From AC-32 sp963763475 (lineage in GTDB: Bacteria; Actinomycetota; Thermoleophilia; Gaiellales; Gaiellaceae): a stretch of 64,000 bases of DNA. The notes below the pieces were generated by a model. It had not been told where the DNA came from, ran no database searches, and saw nothing but the letters and a program-made list of their open reading frames with translations. The stretch spans positions 434,001 through 498,000 of the forward strand of contig CAVXOR010000004.1 of the NCBI GenBank assembly GCA_963763475.1, in the 5' to 3' direction. Shown here piece after piece: positions 7,939 to 15,621 of the stretch (positions are counted from its first letter, which is position 1; each line of letters opens with the position of its first letter). Both the position numbers and the translations under genes were made by a program.

Positions 7939-8735
7939 GTGCCCAACCATTCGCCGACGGGCACCCTCGCAGCGAGTGCCGAAAAGTCGCCCGCGCGCAT
8001 CGCTTCCGCCGCATCCGCCGCAGCCCTGACCGCGACCCATGTGAGCGCGCCGCCGACACTGACGCGCTGCGCGCCTGCCTCGGCCAGCTCCGCCAGCGTC
8101 AGCGACGGCACCGCGAGCACGTTGACCGGCCTCGAGACCGCGTCGCAGACGGCGCGGACCTGGTCGACCGCCTTCAGGCCGGGCGCATAGAGGACGTCGG
8201 CGCCGGCCCGCTCGTACGCCTGGAGGCGCGCGATCGTGTCGTCGAGGTCGTCCCGCCCGCGGATGTGATTCTCGGCCCGCGCGGTGAACGTGAACGGAAA
8301 GCCGAGTTCACCCGCGACCGTGGCCGCCGCGGCCACGCGCTCCACTGCATGGTCGAGCTCGTAGATCCGCTCCTCGCGCGGGTCCCAGTCCTCGATCGAG
8401 CCGCCGACCGCGCCCGCCGCGGCGACCCGCCTGATCGCGGTCGCGGCGCCGTCGGCCGAGGCGTCGTAGCCGTGCTCGAGGTCGACCGAGACCGGCAGCT
8501 CGGTGGCCGCGTCCAGCGCGGCGACGTGCGCGGCAACCTCGTCGAGCGTGACGTTGCCGTCGAGCTTGCCGAGCGTGAAGGCAAACCCGGAGCTGGTCGT
8601 CGCCAAGGCCTCGAAGCCGAGCGCCTCGAGCATCCGCGCCGAGCCCGCGTCCCACGGGTTCGGGATCACGAACGGCTCGCCCTCGTGCAGCGCCCGAAAC
8701 GCCTCCGCTTTTGCCGCCTGTCGCCTTCCCGGCAT
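7935..8735 (-). CDS. isocitrate lyase / PEP mutase superfamily enzyme
   Basis: A 266-residue TIM-barrel enzyme of the PEP mutase/isocitrate lyase superfamily, which makes or breaks C-C or C-P bonds beside a carboxylate using Mg2+. Seen: VIPNPWDAGSARMLE at the start, ATTSSGFAF (substrate loop), VDLEHGYD (metal Asp/Glu) and SIEDWD. It lacks the KKCGH lyase motif, so an oxaloacetate hydrolase-, PEP-mutase- or 2,3-dimethylmalate-lyase-like role is possible. TAGGCT stands 6 bp before the ATG. First gene of an operon with the cupin. Confidence 0.82.
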   Translation of the reverse strand: MPGRRQAAKAEAFRALHEGEPFVIPNPWDAGSARMLEALGFEALATTSSGFAFTLGKLDGNVTLDEVAAHVAALDAATELPVSVDLEHGYDASADGAATAIRRVAAAGAVGGSIEDWDPREERIYELDHAVERVAAAATVAGELGFPFTFTARAENHIRGRDDLDDTIARLQAYERAGADVLYAPGLKAVDQVRAVCDAVSRPVNVLAVPSLTLAELAEAGAQRVSVGGALTWVAVRAAADAAEAMRAGDFSALAARVPVGEWLGT

Positions 8736-8744
8736 CGGGCAAGC

Positions 8745-9581
8745 CTACGGCGATTCCGCGAGCACGTCGGCAAGCAGCTCCCAGTGCCGCTCTGGCGCGT
8801 CGAGCCAGGGCCAGTGGCCGGCCCTGGCGAGCACCTCGAGGCGCGCTCCGGGCACCGCAGCCGCGAGCTCCTCGGCGGCGGCGACCGGCGTCACCGGGTC
8901 GAGCTCGCCGACACAGACGAGCGTCGGCGACTCGATTGCCCCCAGCTGGTCGAGGACGTCGAACTCGCCGAGCCGGCCCGACCAGAGCTCGCCCAGTTCC
9001 TTGTTCGTGACGAACCGCGCCCGGGTCTCGGCGTCCGGGACGTTCGGCCCGAAGAGCTCGCGACAGCGCGCCCACTCCTCGTCCGTGACGGGCTCGCCGA
9101 GATACGCGCGAGCAGAGATCTCGGCCACTTCGTTGCCACCCGCGCGGCGAAAGCCCTCCACCAGCCGTTGGACATCGAACCGGCCGGCGGTCGAAACCAA
9201 CACGAGCATCCGCGCGTGGCCCGGATGTCGCACGCCGTAGAGCATCGCCACCATCCCGCCGAGAGAGTGGCCGTAGACGATCGGGCGACCCAGACCGAGG
9301 GCGTCGCAGAACCCGCGCACCGCGTCGGCGCATGCTTCGAAGCTCCAGGCGTTCGGGTCACCCCAGTCCGAGCGGCCGTGGCCGGGCAAATCCAGGTACA
9401 CGACCCTCGCTGCCTCCGCGAGCCGGGAGAAGTGCGGCTTGAAGTACGAATGGTCGAAGCCCCCCGGGCCGCCGTGCAGGAGAACCACCGTGGGCCGCTT
9501 CCGCAGCTCCGCGCCGTCCGCGACGAGCCCCGCTCCCTCGATGTCGAACCACAGCCGGGCTCCGTCGACGACGACGTGCAT
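8745..9581 (-). CDS. alpha/beta hydrolase (proline iminopeptidase-like)
   Basis: A 278-residue alpha/beta hydrolase. HGGPGGFDHS forms the oxyanion region, the nucleophile elbow is GHSLGG (S106), the acid lies in GELDPVTP and the base in RAGHWPWLD. HGGPGG is typical of proline iminopeptidases and related esterases, but the substrate is not determinable. It ends 9 bp before the PEP-mutase-like gene and starts 6 bp after the upstream cupin gene, so 7483-10130 may be one four-gene operon. Confidence 0.87.
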   Translation of the reverse strand: MHVVVDGARLWFDIEGAGLVADGAELRKRPTVVLLHGGPGGFDHSYFKPHFSRLAEAARVVYLDLPGHGRSDWGDPNAWSFEACADAVRGFCDALGLGRPIVYGHSLGGMVAMLYGVRHPGHARMLVLVSTAGRFDVQRLVEGFRRAGGNEVAEISARAYLGEPVTDEEWARCRELFGPNVPDAETRARFVTNKELGELWSGRLGEFDVLDQLGAIESPTLVCVGELDPVTPVAAAEELAAAVPGARLEVLARAGHWPWLDAPERHWELLADVLAESP

Positions 9582-9587
9582 CGCGTC

Positions 9588-10130
9588 CTAGTCGGGCAGC
9601 CAGTCGTCGCCGGTGCGGGTCGGCTTGCGCTTCGCGACCTTCGCGTAGGCCTCCGGCGGTCTGGTCGTGTCCTCGTCGACGCTCGCGCCGTGCTTCGCGG
9701 CTGCCTCGTCGACCGTGTAGCCGCCCCAGTTCTCGCCGACCGACTTGTCGCGCGCGCCGACGGCCAACAGCAGGCAGCGGGAGTCGCCGGCGCCGACGAT
9801 CACGTGCTTCGTCTCCGGCGGGCAGTGGACGAAGTCCCACGCACGCAGCGGGCGCTCTTCGCCCTCGAGCACCAGCGTGGCCTCGCCGTCGAGCACGAGG
9901 AAGTCCTCTTGGTCGGCCTCCCAGTGGTACATGGCCATCGCGTCGCCAGGCGCGAGTGTGACGAGGCTGATCCCCAGCTGGTCGAACTCGGGCTCGCCCT
10001 CGAGGTTCGCGTAGGCGCCGCGCCCCTCGGCTGCCCACCAGCTCGCGTCGCGCGCGTTGAGCACGTACCAGCCTGGCCCCCGCGGGACGAGCCCGTGCTC
10101 GGTTTGCTCCAGCTTCGCCTCCGCAACCAT
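9588..10130 (-). CDS. cupin domain protein
   Basis: A 180-residue cupin. Motif 1 is AMAMYHWEADQEDFLVLDG, motif 2 DFVHCPPETKHVIVG; the C-terminus is a lysine- and arginine-rich tail ending GDDWLPD. The first ~50 residues (GWYVLNARDASWW) form an extra strand seen in uncharacterised actinobacterial homologues. TAGCCT lies 8 bp before the ATG, making it the probable first gene of the operon running down to 7483. Function unknown. Confidence 0.82.
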   Translation of the reverse strand: MVAEAKLEQTEHGLVPRGPGWYVLNARDASWWAAEGRGAYANLEGEPEFDQLGISLVTLAPGDAMAMYHWEADQEDFLVLDGEATLVLEGEERPLRAWDFVHCPPETKHVIVGAGDSRCLLLAVGARDKSVGENWGGYTVDEAAAKHGASVDEDTTRPPEAYAKVAKRKPTRTGDDWLPD

Positions 10131-10149
10131 CGGCGCGGAGGCTACGCGA

Positions 10150-10817
10150 CTACGGCCAGACCGTGCTGCTCACGTGGAGGTCGAGCTTGCCGCCGTCGTG
10201 GCACTCGCTCGACGTGTAGGGCGGGCTGTCGAAGCGGTACCAGAGCTCCCAGTAGAGCCGGGCGAGGTAGCGGCCCTCTGCGGCCGTCCGCCCGAGCGCG
10301 CGTGCTACGCGCGGGATCCGCTGGAGTCCGAAGCACTCCGCCTTCGCCTCGGTCGGAATCCCCGACGCGTGGACCGACTCGTGTGACAGCGCAGCGACGC
10401 TCCAAACGTCGGTACCACGGCCGACGCGTTCCAGACCTGTCCGCGAAACCGCTGGAGGCGATGCAGCACCGTGCAGATGCTGGGCGAGAGCTCGACCGCG
10501 GGAGTTTCCAGCGGAACCGTGAACGCACGCCACTCGCTGCGCGCGCCGAGTGGGTAATGCCAGTTCGCGAGCCGGCGCCGCCAGCCTGCGCTCGACCAGC
10601 AGCGCGCGACAGCGGGACGGCCGGCCAGCCTGGAGACGACCGCCGTCAGCCGCACGTCCGCCTCTGTCTTCGGCCAGGGCCGGACGCTGGGCCAGCGGAG
10701 GGAGGACGGCGTGCCAGCGGCGGCATTCCTCATCCCGAGCGTGACGAGGGCATTCACGCCGTAGATGGCGAGCACGCCGAGAAGTGCGACGCGGACGATG
10801 CGGCGGCGGCCCGACAT
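10150..10817 (-). pseudogene. membrane-anchored HExxH-like protein, frameshifted
   Basis: The first frame (ATG 10817) encodes a basic N-terminus and one TM helix (VALLGVLAIYGVNALVTLG), continuing to VWNASA. Near 10415-10432 the reading moves to another frame that carries TDVWSVAALSHESVHASG, an HE-S-x-H metallopeptidase-like motif, then EAKAECFGLQ, and ends at 10150. The 668-bp span is 3n+2, so one base appears missing. Joined, it would be about 222 residues: a membrane-anchored protein with a candidate zinc site. I do not recognise the family. Confidence 0.6.
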
Positions 10818-10848
10818 GCTCGCTTCATCGGCCGCTCTGCGGCGGTTC

Positions 10849-11586
10849 CTAAGTCGGTTTCTCCCAGACGGAGATGTGCTTGCGGCTCTCGCTCGTGAAG
10901 GGCTCGCGGTTCCAGTCGGCCCAGCGGTCGCGCAGGCTCATGCCCGCCAGCTCGGCCATCAGGTCGAGCTCGGCCGGCCAGACGTAGCGGAACGGCATCG
11001 TCAGGTACTGCCAGGTGTCGTCCACGAGCGAGAAGTGGTGGGAGCGCAGGCCCTGGTTGGCGACGTCGTACTCGTCGAGGCCAACGTGGTCGGCGCTGAG
11101 GTTGAACGGCCGCGACGTCTCCCCTGGCGGGAGCCGCTGCAGGTCGGGAACCATCACCTCGATCACGAAGCAGCCGCCGGGCTCGAGGTGCGCGGCGGCG
11201 TTGCGGAAGGTCGCGACCTGCTCGGCCTGCGTGAGCACGTTCTGGATCGTGTTGAAGACCAGGTACACGACGGTGAAGGCGCCGTCGACCTTGGTGCTCG
11301 TGAAGTCCCCGATCGTGACGCCGATCTCCTCCGCCCCGGGCTTTTCCCGCAGCCTCCTGGCCATCGCCTGCGAGAGCTCGATCCCGTGCACCGGCACGCC
11401 GCGCTGCGCCAGCGGCACCGCGATCCGGCCGGTCCCGATTGCCAGCTCCAGCGCACGGCCGTCCCCGGCGAGCTCGACCAGCAGCTCGACCACCGGGTCG
11501 ACGCGCTCCGGGCTGAACATCTCCGGATACGACTCGTCGTACCGCGCTGCGACAGGTTCGTCGAAGTAGCCGTCGTCGCCGCTCAC
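10849..11586 (-). CDS. class I SAM-dependent methyltransferase
   Basis: A 245-residue methyltransferase. The SAM-binding loop is LELAIGTGRIAVPLA (residues ~46-60) with the ribose-binding acid in VHGIELS, and GDFTS and the LEPGGCFVIEV strand follow. The C-terminal half has the WPAELDLMAELAGM element common in small-molecule methyltransferases. GTG start at 11586 with TAGATT 7 bp upstream. Substrate unknown. Confidence 0.87.
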   Translation of the reverse strand: MSGDDGYFDEPVAARYDESYPEMFSPERVDPVVELLVELAGDGRALELAIGTGRIAVPLAQRGVPVHGIELSQAMARRLREKPGAEEIGVTIGDFTSTKVDGAFTVVYLVFNTIQNVLTQAEQVATFRNAAAHLEPGGCFVIEVMVPDLQRLPPGETSRPFNLSADHVGLDEYDVANQGLRSHHFSLVDDTWQYLTMPFRYVWPAELDLMAELAGMSLRDRWADWNREPFTSESRKHISVWEKPT

Positions 11587-11609
11587 GGAGGCGAATCTAC
11601 ACTTGACGC
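11587..11609. promoter_or_regulatory. overlapping divergent leaderless promoters
   Basis: In the 23-bp gap, minus-strand TAGATT (11599-11594) sits 7 bp before the methyltransferase GTG, and plus-strand TACACT (11598-11603) sits 6 bp before the YjbR-like gene's GTG. The two -10-like boxes share two bases, so both genes cannot easily be opened at once. Confidence 0.45.
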
Positions 11610-12017
11610 GTGGCGACGATGGCCGACCTCGACGAGCTGGCGCTCGCGCTGCCGCAGGCGACGAAGGAGCTCTCGGATGACGGCCGGCCCGCCTACAAGG
11701 TGCACGGCAAGCTCTTCTGCTGCCAACGCGGCCGCCGGCCCGACGCGCTCGATCCAGCGACCGGAGAGCGGCTCGACGACGTGCTGATGTTCCGCGTCGC
11801 CGACCTCGACGTGAAGGAGCTGATGCTCGCCGACGACCGCGGGATCTTCTTCACCACACCGCACTTCGACGGCTACGCGGCCGTGCTCGCCCGCATCGCG
11901 CAGCTGGCACGCCTCGAGCGCGACGAGCTCGAGGACCTGGTCGCCGAGGCCTGGCTCACCCGGGCCCAGAAGCGCGTGGCCAAGGCCTGGCTCGCCGAGC
12001 ATGCCGTCGACTCCTGA
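11610..12017 (+). CDS. MmcQ/YjbR family protein
   Basis: A 135-residue protein of the MmcQ/YjbR family (double-wing-like DNA-binding fold; molecular role unsettled). Characteristic features are LPQATKELSDDGRPAYKVHGKLFC near the N-terminus and EAWLTRAQKRVAKAWLAEH at the C-terminus. GTG 11610 fits TACACT 6 bp upstream; ATG 11619 is an alternative. It overlaps the following gene by 17 bp, implying coupling. A second family member lies at 19384-19746. Confidence 0.85.
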   Translation: MATMADLDELALALPQATKELSDDGRPAYKVHGKLFCCQRGRRPDALDPATGERLDDVLMFRVADLDVKELMLADDRGIFFTTPHFDGYAAVLARIAQLARLERDELEDLVAEAWLTRAQKRVAKAWLAEHAVDS

Positions 12018-12552
12018 GCCGCCCCGGTCGGTCGTGCTCGTCGAGGGCACGAGCGACGAGGTCGCGATCGAGACGCTCGCGGAACGGCGCGGCGTCGACC
12101 TGGCCGTCGAGCGCATCGAGATCGTGCCCATCGGCGGCGCCCATGCGATCGCACGGTTCCTGGCGCATTTCGGCCCGCTGGGCGTGCCGCTGTCGGGCCT
12201 CTACGACGCGGCCGAGGAGCCGGAGTTCAGTCGCGCGCTCGGGGACGATCTCGAGCGGCGAGGCTTCTTCGCCTGCGATCCCGACCTCGAAGGCGAGCTG
12301 ATCCGCGCGCTCGGCGCGGCGGCGGTCGAGGCGGTGGCGGAGGCTCACGGCGACCTCGGCTCGTTCCGCACCCTGCAGAAGCAGCCGGCCTGGCGAGGCG
12401 AGCCGGTCGAGGAGCAGCTGAGGCGGTTCATGGGCAGCGGCGGCAGCCGCAAGATCCGCTACGCCCGGCTGCTCGTCGAGGCCCTCGACCCCGAGGCGGT
12501 GCCGCAGCCGCTCGACCGCGTGCTGGACCGCGCCCTCAGCGCCCGCGGCTGA
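12001..12552 (+). CDS. stand-alone TOPRIM domain protein (OLD-type)
   Basis: A 183-residue protein with an OLD-like TOPRIM domain and no ATPase. The catalytic Glu is in VVLVEGTSDEVA and the second acidic patch is GLYDAAEE, where the usual DxD reads D-A-A-E. The family is annotated as TOPRIM nucleotidyl transferase/hydrolase and is common in actinobacteria; nuclease activity is inferred only. The C-terminal RRFMGSGGSRKIRYARLLVEAL segment is conserved-looking. Overlaps the YjbR-like gene upstream and the FG-GAP gene (opposite strand) by 17 bp downstream. Confidence 0.8.
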   Translation: MPSTPEPPRSVVLVEGTSDEVAIETLAERRGVDLAVERIEIVPIGGAHAIARFLAHFGPLGVPLSGLYDAAEEPEFSRALGDDLERRGFFACDPDLEGELIRALGAAAVEAVAEAHGDLGSFRTLQKQPAWRGEPVEEQLRRFMGSGGSRKIRYARLLVEALDPEAVPQPLDRVLDRALSARG

Positions 12553-13906
12553 GCACCAGCGAGACACGCCCGCCGGCGGGCAGCACGCCGCCCGGGAAAC
12601 GCGGCGACTGCGAGACGATCCGGCCTCGCCGCACGTATCTCGAACGCGCCCGACGAATCGTCCCCACCGTGCAACCGGCCCGAGTGAGCAAATCTGTTGC
12701 CACGGCCAGCGTCCTCCCGGCGACCGCCTGAACGTTGCAGAGCCCGGGTCGATTGCGGTGCACGGTGACCTGCCAGGCCCCGTTGCGGTCGTTCACCCAC
12801 GCGCCGGCGAGATCGAGCCGCCCGTCGGCGTTGAAGTCGCCGGCCGCGATCGTGTCCGCCAGGCCGTACCAGAGCGGCGTCTGGAAGGTCGCCTCGCCGC
12901 GATTCAGCAGCACGGCCAGCGCACCGCCGTCGCTGTAGACGAGATCGGGATGCCCGTCCGCGTTCGGATCGCCGCTCAGCAGACGGCTCGCGTAGACGCG
13001 AGCCGGGAAGAGCCGCCTGAGGCGGAACGTGCCGTCGCCCGCGCCGAGCAGGACGGTCACGTGCCGGCCCTTCCTGGCGCGCGGGCTGGCGACGGCCGCG
13101 TCGAGGAAGCCGTCCCCGTCGAAGTCGGCCAGAGCCAGGGAGTTCGCCGCGCCGCCGACCGCGTAGTCGGCCTTGGCCGCGAAAGTGCCCTTGCCACGGT
13201 TGAGCAGTACCGAGACCGACCCCGACGTGGTGGCCGTGACGAGCTCGGGACGGCCGTTGCCGTCGAGGTCGCCCGCCGCCACCGCGACCGGGCCCAGGTC
13301 GGTGCCGTAGTCGACCTTGCGCTCGAGCGTGCCGTCGCCGTGGTTGAGCAGCACCGAGACCGCTTTCCGGTCGGCGTCCGCGGTCGCGACGTCCAGCTCG
13401 TGGTCCCCGTCCAGGTCGGCCAAGGCCACAGAGACCGGCGAGGCTGCCGTGTCGTAGTCCACCGCCGGCGCGAAACGGCCCTGGCCGTCGTTGACGAGGA
13501 CACTGACAGCGCTGCCGTTGCTCTTGGCGACGACCAGGTCGGCACTCCCGTCGCCGGTCAGGTCACCCGCGGCGATCGCGGCCGGGAGACCGTTCACGCG
13601 GTACTCGGCCCGCTGGATCGCGAGTCTGCCGCCCGGCGCGCTGAGCGCGACCCAGACCGCCTCGTCCTGGGCGCTCCCGAGCGCGAGGTCCGCTCTGCCG
13701 TCGCCGTTGAGGTCGGCGGCGGTGAGCGTCTCGGCGTCGCCGGAGCCGGTGAAACCCGGTGGCGCTTGCGGGGCGACCGCGACGGCGAAGGAAAGCTTCG
13801 GCGGGACAGTCGCCCCACCAGCCAGGGCGGTGCCCAGAGCGAGGGCCAGAACCGCGCAGATGCAGGTGAAACGGACCAAGGGATGCTTCCTAGCAGCCCG
13901 GGCCAC
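12536..13906 (-). CDS. secreted FG-GAP/VCBS repeat protein with C-terminal PASTA-like domain
   Basis: A 456-residue exported protein: N-terminal signal/TM segment (residues ~12-31), then six or seven FG-GAP repeats each with a Ca2+-loop such as DLNGDGRADLA, DLTGDGSADLV, DLDGDHELDVA and DFDGDGFLDAA, which fold into a beta-propeller. The final ~65 residues (RTLAVATDLLTRAGCTVG to VSLVLSRGR) resemble a PASTA domain, which binds peptidoglycan or muropeptides. An envelope-associated Ca2+-binding propeller is the inference. Starts GTG 13906, TAGTTG 7 bp upstream. Confidence 0.85.
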   Translation of the reverse strand: MARAARKHPLVRFTCICAVLALALGTALAGGATVPPKLSFAVAVAPQAPPGFTGSGDAETLTAADLNGDGRADLALGSAQDEAVWVALSAPGGRLAIQRAEYRVNGLPAAIAAGDLTGDGSADLVVAKSNGSAVSVLVNDGQGRFAPAVDYDTAASPVSVALADLDGDHELDVATADADRKAVSVLLNHGDGTLERKVDYGTDLGPVAVAAGDLDGNGRPELVTATTSGSVSVLLNRGKGTFAAKADYAVGGAANSLALADFDGDGFLDAAVASPRARKGRHVTVLLGAGDGTFRLRRLFPARVYASRLLSGDPNADGHPDLVYSDGGALAVLLNRGEATFQTPLWYGLADTIAAGDFNADGRLDLAGAWVNDRNGAWQVTVHRNRPGLCNVQAVAGRTLAVATDLLTRAGCTVGTIRRARSRYVRRGRIVSQSPRFPGGVLPAGGRVSLVLSRGR

Positions 13907-13929
13907 CGCAGCGCAACTAGGCTGCTCCG
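13907..13929. promoter_or_regulatory. overlapping divergent leaderless promoters
   Basis: Minus-strand TAGTTG (13919-13914) is 7 bp from the FG-GAP gene's GTG; plus-strand TAGGCT (13918-13923) is 6 bp from the cupin gene's ATG. The boxes share a CTAG core. Confidence 0.45.
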
Positions 13930-14319
13930 ATGGCCTTCCGAGCGGTTACCCCCGAGCAGCTGAGCTGGGAGACTCGGCCGCACGAGCCCGGCGAGCCGGC
14001 GCGGCACGTCGCCGAGCTGAGCGACCGGGCGCGCTTCGCCCACACGCGCGCGAACCTCTGGCGCTACGAGCCTGGCGCGAGAGGCCGGCGCCATCGACAT
14101 CCGCAGCAGGAAGAAACCTTCGTTCCCCTCTCGGGCACGCTGACGATGTACCTCGGGGAGCCGCCCGAGCGGTTCGAGGTCCCCGTCGGCGGGTTGATCC
14201 ACGTCGAGCCCGGGACGGAGCTGCAGACGGCGAACCACGGCGGCCAGGACTTGCTCGTCTACGTCTACGGCACCCCGCCCGAGAGCGAGCACGCCGAGAT
14301 CCTGGACCCGGCGCTCTAG
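13930..14319 (+). CDS. cupin domain protein
   Basis: A 129-residue cupin with motif 1 RRHRHPQQEETFVPLSG (His, His, Gln/Glu metal set) and motif 2 HVEPGTELQTANHG. The N-terminal ~30 residues are charged. Isolated between convergent and divergent neighbours, so context gives no clue to the substrate. Confidence 0.82.
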   Translation: MAFRAVTPEQLSWETRPHEPGEPARHVAELSDRARFAHTRANLWRYEPGARGRRHRHPQQEETFVPLSGTLTMYLGEPPERFEVPVGGLIHVEPGTELQTANHGGQDLLVYVYGTPPESEHAEILDPAL

Positions 14320-14322
14320 GCC

Positions 14323-14916
14323 TCAGCAGCTACCGACCGAGACGTCGCCGCTCGGCCCGCGGGCCGAGTAGGTGTGGCCCTCTCCCGTCAGCTCGATGCA
14401 GTACGTCGCCGGCTCGGCCTCGACCACCCGCACGGGTCGCAACCCAGGAATGCGGCTTCGCAGCCACTGTGGCGTCACGCCCTCGAAGGAGCCGTGCTGG
14501 GCGAGCCAGGACTCCATCACCACGACCACGGTCCGGAGCTGGTCGGAGGCCCCCGGCGGCTGCGGCTGCGCCTCGGGACACGGCCCGCGCCGGATCGCGC
14601 CGCGTGGATGCGCTAGCGAGTACGTGGAGCCGTCGACGTCGCTCTCGACGCAGTAGCTGTCCGGGCCCGTCACGACGACGCGAACGTCCGGCAACGCCGG
14701 GTCGTACGTCGTGCGCAGGCCGCTGACGGTGATGCCTGCGTAGGTGCCGTTCTCCGCGTAGAAGGCTTCGACGGCGGGAATCGCATCGCGGATCTCGGCC
14801 TGGGCCCGAGCCTCCGGCGACCGGGCGCCAACAGCCGGCGGCGAGAAGAGCCACTGGCAGCCGGGCAACACGAGCAACGCGGCGAGGAGCGGGACGTAGG
14901 CGAGGTGGCGGCGCAC
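14323..14916 (-). CDS. lipoprotein with two pilin-like repeats
   Basis: A 197-residue lipoprotein: the signal peptide ends in the lipobox LVLPGC (Cys20 lipidated). Two tandem repeats follow, each resembling the globular half of a type IV pilin or pseudopilin: AVEAFYAENGTYAGIT ... SYCVESDVDGSTYSLAHP, then VVVMESWLAQHGSFEGVT ... TYCIELTGEGHTYSARGP. The pilin N-terminal helix is replaced by the lipobox, so it cannot be a polymerising pilin. A cell-surface adaptor is possible; function unknown. Ends 4 bp from the cupin stop; 7 bp downstream of the channel gene. Confidence 0.7.
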   Translation of the reverse strand: MRRHLAYVPLLAALLVLPGCQWLFSPPAVGARSPEARAQAEIRDAIPAVEAFYAENGTYAGITVSGLRTTYDPALPDVRVVVTGPDSYCVESDVDGSTYSLAHPRGAIRRGPCPEAQPQPPGASDQLRTVVVVMESWLAQHGSFEGVTPQWLRSRIPGLRPVRVVEAEPATYCIELTGEGHTYSARGPSGDVSVGSC

Positions 14917-14923
14917 ACGAGGC

Positions 14924-15604
14924 TCATCGACTCCGCGGCCGGGCGGCTTGACCTCCCTCGTCCTGCCGCACCCAGAGCGTTACGAGCCGGGCGACGAGCG
15001 TCACGAGGAATACCGAGCCGACCAGCGCCTCGACCGCCGTCAGCGCCTGCGGCAGTCCCACTGACGGCGATAGGTCGCCGAAGCCGAGCGTCGTCAGCGT
15101 CACGAAGCTGAAGTACAGGTACTCCGACCCCTGGTGTGCGCCCGGCTGGACGAAGAACGGGCTGTCGCGCGCCGCATCGACCGCCAGGTAGGCGAACGCG
15201 AACAGCAGGCCGAGCAGCACATAGGCACAGAGCGCCCCGAGCACCGTCTCGCTCGTCACCCGCTCGTGGCGCACCACGCGGCTGAGCGTCACCGGCAGCG
15301 TCGCGGTCACGAGCAGCGCGGCGGGCAGCAGGTACGTGAGGCGGATCAGGTCGTCGGAGCTGACGAACAGCACGATCGGCGCGAGCGCCAGGCAGATCAC
15401 GATCGAGACGATCTGACGCCGGTTGACCGTGTGCCCCGTGTCAGGGTCGCTGATGGCGACGACGAGCGCCGCGGCCGCCAGCACGGTGCTGCCGATCACG
15501 CCCCAGCGCTCGTCGTCGACGAGCTCGAGCAAGAAGAAGTTCGCGAGCAGGAGCACGAGCAGGCTCGCGTAGCTGTCGAGGATCCTGATCGCCCGCTCGC
15601 GCAT
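14924..15604 (-). CDS. two-TM-pore potassium channel-like protein
   Basis: A 226-residue integral membrane protein with about six hydrophobic segments. The pore loop and selectivity filter TLTTLGFGDLSP (residues 169-180) replace the usual T-V-G-Y-G with T-L-G-F-G, as in several bacterial K+ channels, and a final inner helix (ALVGSVFLVTLVARLVTLW) follows. No cytosolic RCK/TrkA-N domain is present. Potassium selectivity is inferred from the filter. Confidence 0.8.
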   Translation of the reverse strand: MRERAIRILDSYASLLVLLLANFFLLELVDDERWGVIGSTVLAAAALVVAISDPDTGHTVNRRQIVSIVICLALAPIVLFVSSDDLIRLTYLLPAALLVTATLPVTLSRVVRHERVTSETVLGALCAYVLLGLLFAFAYLAVDAARDSPFFVQPGAHQGSEYLYFSFVTLTTLGFGDLSPSVGLPQALTAVEALVGSVFLVTLVARLVTLWVRQDEGGQAARPRSR

Positions 15605-15621
15605 CGGGCGGGACGATAGAG

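Noticed and set aside
7668..10898. Very long plus-strand open frame opposite the cupin/hydrolase operon
   Set aside because: Arg/Ala/Pro-rich composition without domains; GC-rich shadow of real minus-strand genes. The same holds for long frames at 2428-4827, 21063-23882 and 61146-63284.
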